Positions 60,175 to 64,000 of a stretch of 64,000 nucleotides of DNA are shown here, in pieces. The notes beneath the pieces were generated by a model, which was not told the DNA's origin, did not search any database, and saw nothing but the letters and a program-made list of their open reading frames with translations. Positions within the stretch are counted from its first letter, which is position 1. The number at the start of each line of letters is the position of its first letter. This stretch comes from Sphingopyxis sp. LC81. Lineage in GTDB: Bacteria; Pseudomonadota; Alphaproteobacteria; Sphingomonadales; Sphingomonadaceae. Where the stretch lies: NCBI RefSeq assembly GCF_000756375.1, contig NZ_JNFD01000009.1, forward strand, positions 62,001-126,000, given 5' to 3'. A program made the position numbers and the translations under genes.

Positions 60175-61759
60175 ATTCCCACTCGATCGTGCCCGGCGGT
60201 TTCGACGTATAGTCGTACACCACGCGGTTGATGCCCTGGACCTCGTTGATGATGCGCGTCGCGCAGCGGCTGAGGAAGCTCGCATCGAATGGATAGATGT
60301 CCGCCGTCATGCCGTCGGTCGAGGTTACGGCGCGCAGCGCGCAGACATGGTCGTAAGTGCGCCCATCGCCCATCACGCCGACCGTCTTGACGGGCAGCAG
60401 CACGGCGAACGCCTGCCAGATCGCGTCATAAAGGCCCGCATTGCGGATCTCGTCGAGATAGACCGCGTCGGCTTTGCGCAGGATGTCGCAACGGTCCTTC
60501 GACACTTCGCCGGGGATGCGGATCGCGAGGCCGGGGCCGGGGAAGGGATGGCGGCCGACGAAAATGTCGGGGAGGCCGAGTTCCTTGCCGAGCAGGCGGA
60601 CCTCGTCCTTGAACAGTTCGCGCAAGGGTTCGACGAGCTTCATGTTCATGCGCTCGGGAAGGCCGCCGACATTGTGGTGGCTCTTGATCGTGACGCTCGG
60701 GCCGCCGGTGAACGAAACCGATTCGATGACGTCGGGATAAAGCGTGCCCTGCGCGAGGAAATCGGCGCCGCCGATCTTCTTCGCTTCTTCCTCGAAGACG
60801 TTGATGAATTCGCCGCCGATGAACTTGCGCTTCTTTTCGGGGTCGGTGACCCCGGCGAGGCCTGCCATGAAGCGTTCCTCGGCGTCCACCACGACAAGCG
60901 GGATGTTGTAGTGGTCGCGGAACAGGCGCTCGACCTGCTCGCGCTCGTTCATGCGCAGCAGGCCGTGGTCGACGAAGACGCAGGTGAGCTGCTCGCCGAT
61001 CGCCTCGTGGATCAGCACCGCGGCGACCGCGCTGTCGACGCCGCCCGACAGGCCGCACAGCACGCGCTGGTCGCCGACCTGTGCGCGGATTTCGGCGATC
61101 TTGGTGGCGCGGAATTCGGCCATCGTCCATTCGCCGCTGCAGCCGCAGACGTGGCGGACGAAGTTCGCGATCAGCTTGGCGCCGTCGGGCGTGTGGACGA
61201 CCTCGGGGTGAAATTGCGTGCCATAATAGCGGCGCTCGTCGTCGGCGATCAGCGCGAAGGGGGCGCCGTCGCTGATCGCGACGATGCGGAAGCCCGGTGC
61301 GAATTTGGTGACGCGGTCGCCGTGGCTCATCCAAACCTGATGGCGCTCGCCGACTTCCCACAGGCCGTCGAACAACACGCAGGGCTCGGTGACGGTCAGG
61401 AAGGCGCGGCCGAATTCGCCGTCGCGTTCGCCATCGGCGCCGCCGGGTTCGACCTGTCCGCCAAGCTGCTGGCTCATCACCTGCTGACCGTAGCAGATAC
61501 CGAGGATGGGAAGGCCGCTGTCGAAGATCGATTGCGGCGCGCGCGGGCTGCCCGCCGCGGGGACCGATGCGGGCGAGCCCGACAGGATCACGCCCTTCGG
61601 CTTCATTCGTTCGAGCGCGGCTTCGGCGGCGCTGAACGGGACGATCTCGCTATACACGCCGGCCTCGCGGACGCGGCGGGCGATGAGCTGGGTTACCTGG
61701 CTGCCGAAATCGACGATCAGGATGGATTCGGGCGGAGTGGATGTGTCTGGAGTCGGCAT
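60173..61759 (-). CDS. guaA: GMP synthase (glutamine-hydrolysing)
   Basis: Aminates XMP to GMP using glutamine and ATP, the last step of guanine nucleotide synthesis. 528 residues: class I amidotransferase domain with Cys89 in GICYGQQ and the His/Glu pair in [12 protein letters not shown]-pyrophosphatase domain with the P-loop [12 protein letters not shown]; dimerisation domain ending GTIEWE. ATG at 61759 is the usual start; longer upstream reading is not conserved in style. It is divergent from a TBDR gene across 195 bases. Confidence 0.98.
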   Translation of the reverse strand: MPTPDTSTPPESILIVDFGSQVTQLIARRVREAGVYSEIVPFSAAEAALERMKPKGVILSGSPASVPAAGSPRAPQSIFDSGLPILGICYGQQVMSQQLGGQVEPGGADGERDGEFGRAFLTVTEPCVLFDGLWEVGERHQVWMSHGDRVTKFAPGFRIVAISDGAPFALIADDERRYYGTQFHPEVVHTPDGAKLIANFVRHVCGCSGEWTMAEFRATKIAEIRAQVGDQRVLCGLSGGVDSAVAAVLIHEAIGEQLTCVFVDHGLLRMNEREQVERLFRDHYNIPLVVVDAEERFMAGLAGVTDPEKKRKFIGGEFINVFEEEAKKIGGADFLAQGTLYPDVIESVSFTGGPSVTIKSHHNVGGLPERMNMKLVEPLRELFKDEVRLLGKELGLPDIFVGRHPFPGPGLAIRIPGEVSKDRCDILRKADAVYLDEIRNAGLYDAIWQAFAVLLPVKTVGVMGDGRTYDHVCALRAVTSTDGMTADIYPFDASFLSRCATRIINEVQGINRVVYDYTSKPPGTIEWE

Positions 61760-61842
61760 GGGTGGCCGATAAGGGCGAAGGCCCATGCTGTCCAGCGGTC
61801 GATATGGACCATCCGTCGAAGCCGCATGGCCCCGACACATTG

Positions 61843-61859
61843 TTGCGACAATTGCGACA
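61843..61859. repeat. Tandem TTGCGACA direct repeat
   Basis: TTGCGACA occurs at 61843-61850 and 61852-61859, a nine-base period, in the guaA/TBDR divergent region; ATTGT/ACAAT arms also face each other across TGCG (61839-61852). The second copy could provide a -35 element (TTGCGA). Possible regulatory site. Confidence 0.35.
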
Positions 61860-61862
61860 TAA

Positions 61863-61958
61863 ATGAACGCCGAACAAAGAACGGCGTCAGCGGGCGTTAA
61901 GCGCTGTCAGCCCAAGAAAAAACGAAGACAGAAAAGAAACAAAGGCTCTCCCCCATGA
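61863..61958 (+). CDS. Candidate 31-residue basic leader ORF overlapping the TBDR start
   Basis: ATG AAC GCC GAA opens a frame that runs to a TGA overlapping the TBDR start codon (ATGA). The product is very basic in its second half ([20 protein letters not shown]). The TBDR itself has no good ribosome site (GGCTCTCCCCC before the ATG), so ribosomes arriving through this leader may be needed to start it. No strong ribosome site is seen for the leader either. Confidence 0.35.
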   Translation: MNAEQRTASAGVKRCQPKKKRRQKRNKGSPP

Positions 61959-64000
61959 ATAACATCCGCCTGACCATTTCCGCACGCGCCGCCCTGCTCG
62001 CCGCAGGCGCCTCGTTCGCGCTGCCCGCGATGGCGGAGGCGCCGATCGGCCCGCCTGCCGCCGCCGCGATTGCCGAGCAGCCGGCCGAGGCCGCGCCCGC
62101 CGCGCCCGAAACGGTCGAGGATGCCTATGACGATTACAGCGAGGACGAGATCGTCGTCACCGCGCCGCGCCTCGCGGGGCAACTCGACACCGACATCAAG
62201 GCCGAGACCGAACTCGATGAAGCGGCGATCGCGAGCTATGGCGTGTCGAACGTCTCCGAACTGCTCGACGCGCTCGCGCCGCAGACGCGCTCGGGCCGCG
62301 GTCGCGGCAGCGGGCGGCCGATCATCCTTATCAACGGCCGCCGCATCGGCGGTTTCGGCGAAGTGCGCAACCTGCCCCCCGAAGCGATCGCGAAGGTCGA
62401 AGTGTTCCCTGAGGAAGTCGCGCTGCAATATGGCTATTCGGCCGACGAGCGCGTCGTCAACATGGTGCTCAAGCCCAATTTTCGCCAGATTGCGGTCGAG
62501 GGCGAAGGCGGCATCCCGACGCAGGGCGGCCGTTTCCAGAGCGAGATCCAGCCGAGCTTCCTCGCGATCGGCGAAAATGGCCGCCTCAATGTCAACGCCG
62601 GCTGGGAACATAAGTCGATGCTGCTCGAAAGCGAGCGGGATCTCGATTATGACGATCCGGCGCAAGCCGCGGAGGCCCCCGCGCGCAGCCTGCTCGGTGC
62701 GTCGGACGAATATTCGATCGACGCGACGATCCAGCGCAGTCTCAACAAGACGACCGACGCGTCGGTCAATGTGCGGTTCGACCAGACCGATAGCCTGTCG
62801 CTGCTCGGCCCCGGCGTCGGCGGCATCGACGACCCGCTCGAACGCGATAGCCGCGCACGCAACCTCACCACCACCGCCAGCGTCAACGGCATGCTCGGCG
62901 ACTGGCGCTGGTCGCTGTCGAGCAATTATGCCGACGCCGATCAACTGACCTTTACCGACCGCATCAGCGGAACCCGCGATCGGTTCGAAAGCAGCCAGCA
63001 GACGTTCGGCGGCAACGCCAATCTGTCGGGCACGGTGACCGACGGCTGGGCGGGGCCGATCCGCCTGTCGATGACGGGCAGCTATTCGGGGCTGCGGTTC
63101 GACAGCCGCTCGGACAATGCGGGTGGCATCACGACGACCGACCTCGCGCGCGACCTGCCGGGCGTGTTCGGCTCGCTGACCGTGCCGCTGCTCGATCCCG
63201 AATATGAGGTCGGCAATATCGGCCGCGTCTCGCTGACGCTGAGCGGGCAGGTTCAGAATCCGAGCGACTTCGACGCGCTCAAGAGCTGGGGCGCGAACGT
63301 CAACTGGGGCGTCACCGACAATCTCTCGCTGATCGCTAGCTTCAACCAGGACGAGGCCGCGCCCGGCATCCAGCAACTCGGCGCCGCGCCGCTGGTGACC
63401 CCCGCGGTCACCTATTACGACTTTGCGACCGGCCAGACGGTGCAGATCACGACGACGACGGGCGGCAATCCGTTCCTGCTCGCCGAACAGCGCCGCGATT
63501 TGAAGCTCGGGCTCAACTGGTCGCCGCCGATGCTCGAAGGGCTGAACGTCTCCGTCAATTACAACAGCAACAAAAGCTATGACACCACGAACAGCTTTCC
63601 GTTGCTGACGCCCGAGATCGAAGCGGCTTTCCCAGACCGCGTGACGCGCGACGCGAACGGCGTTTTGCTCGCGCTCGATCAGCGCCCGGTCAATTTCGAC
63701 CGGTCCGAAAATTCGCAAATCCGCTGGGGACTCAATTTCGGCAAGAGCTTTGGCCAGCAGCAACAGCGCGGTCCCGGTGCGGGCGGCCCTGGTGGCGCAC
63801 GTCCCGAAGGTGCGGGCGCTCGCGAGGGCGGCGGATCCGGCGCCGGAGAGGGGCGTCGGCGTGGCGGCGGGGGCGGCGGTGGCCCGCGGATGGGCATGCG
63901 CGGTCCGGGCGGCCCCGGCGGCATGTTCGGCGGGCCGCAGGGCGGGCGCTGGCAGGTTTCGCTCTACCACACGATCAAGCTGACCGACAAAGTGCTGATC
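61955..64000 (+). CDS. TonB-dependent outer-membrane receptor, 3' truncated, with Gly/Arg-rich insert
   Basis: 682 codons are open to the right edge with no stop. Signal peptide ends LPAMAEAP; an acidic Ala/Pro/Glu spacer leads to EIVVTAPRLAGQL, then a plug-like domain (PIILINGRRIGGFGEVRNLPPEAIAKVEVFPEEVALQYGYSADERVVNMVLKPNF) and barrel strands. The plug wording with INGRR and VVNMVLKPNF belongs to a distinct sphingomonad receptor class. From about residue 600 to 668 the barrel is interrupted by a low-complexity stretch rich in Gly, Arg, Pro and Met, after which strand-like sequence resumes (GRWQVSLYHTIKL). Ligand unknown. Confidence 0.93.
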   Translation, partial: MNNIRLTISARAALLAAGASFALPAMAEAPIGPPAAAAIAEQPAEAAPAAPETVEDAYDDYSEDEIVVTAPRLAGQLDTDIKAETELDEAAIASYGVSNVSELLDALAPQTRSGRGRGSGRPIILINGRRIGGFGEVRNLPPEAIAKVEVFPEEVALQYGYSADERVVNMVLKPNFRQIAVEGEGGIPTQGGRFQSEIQPSFLAIGENGRLNVNAGWEHKSMLLESERDLDYDDPAQAAEAPARSLLGASDEYSIDATIQRSLNKTTDASVNVRFDQTDSLSLLGPGVGGIDDPLERDSRARNLTTTASVNGMLGDWRWSLSSNYADADQLTFTDRISGTRDRFESSQQTFGGNANLSGTVTDGWAGPIRLSMTGSYSGLRFDSRSDNAGGITTTDLARDLPGVFGSLTVPLLDPEYEVGNIGRVSLTLSGQVQNPSDFDALKSWGANVNWGVTDNLSLIASFNQDEAAPGIQQLGAAPLVTPAVTYYDFATGQTVQITTTTGGNPFLLAEQRRDLKLGLNWSPPMLEGLNVSVNYNSNKSYDTTNSFPLLTPEIEAAFPDRVTRDANGVLLALDQRPVNFDRSENSQIRWGLNFGKSFGQQQQRGPGAGGPGGARPEGAGAREGGGSGAGEGRRRGGGGGGGPRMGMRGPGGPGGMFGGPQGGRWQVSLYHTIKLTDKVLI

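Noticed and set aside
1-64000. CRISPR arrays, tRNA or rRNA genes, insertion sequences, prophage or attachment sites
   Set aside because: No regular spacer-repeat pattern, cloverleaf sequence, transposase, integrase or target-site duplication was found on reading.

Overview
The window reads as a high-GC alphaproteobacterial chromosome segment, most likely from a sphingomonad (Sphingopyxis-like). This is inferred from gene style: four TonB-dependent receptors (TBDRs), short PheA with an ESYQ-type ACT motif, paired class I cytochromes c, PurT, and heavy use of tiny overlaps between genes. No tRNA, rRNA, CRISPR, phage or insertion sequence was seen. The one clear wreck is a carboxylesterase pseudogene. 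No gene-free stretch exceeds 300 bases.

Layout. 1-15.7 kb is mostly housekeeping: a LOG-family protein (cut by the left edge), two membrane-linked cytochromes c, pheA, a CDP-alcohol phosphatidyltransferase, polA with a small secreted protein, purT, ogt, an MFS transporter, GST with a divergent HxlR regulator, and YdeI. 15.8-35.3 kb is an accessory catabolic block bracketed by two paralogous LysR regulators. It has a RidA / D-serine-dehydratase-like / HAD operon, an exported S9 peptidase, an operon of TBDR, AbgT transporter, M20 amidohydrolase and a very unusual penicillin-acylase/FAD-oxidoreductase fusion, then a LeuCD-like hydro-lyase with a fluoroacetate-dehalogenase-like hydrolase. 35.3-38.4 kb holds tyrosine/phenylalanine catabolism genes (fumarylacetoacetase and aromatic aminotransferase) with a divergent Lrp/AsnC regulator.

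38.6-49.2 kb is a five-gene operon (GH3 glycosidase, TBDR, PafA-like phosphatase, two type-B carboxylesterases) facing a LacI regulator. Between them lie two copies of a near-perfect palindromic operator. 49.3-60.0 kb holds the esterase pseudogene, a tandem-duplicated HxlR regulator, a TBDR, and a divergent tightly packed operon (NMO-like flavoenzyme, carotenoid/stilbene oxygenase, acyl-CoA synthetase, two thiolases). The end carries guaA with an intrinsic terminator and the start of a TBDR with a Gly/Arg-rich insert, cut by the right edge.

How the genes work together (inference). Several modules pair an outer-membrane importer with periplasmic and cytoplasmic hydrolases and a local regulator. 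The most coherent and least familiar proposal is that 15.8-31.2 kb scavenges N-acylated or peptide-bound amines/amino acids, possibly D-forms: import by the TBDR, deacylation by acylase and M20 enzyme, inner-membrane uptake by AbgT, then amine oxidation (FAD domain) and beta-elimination (DSD1 family), with RidA clearing the imine intermediates. The second candidate is the carotenoid-oxygenase/thiolase operon.
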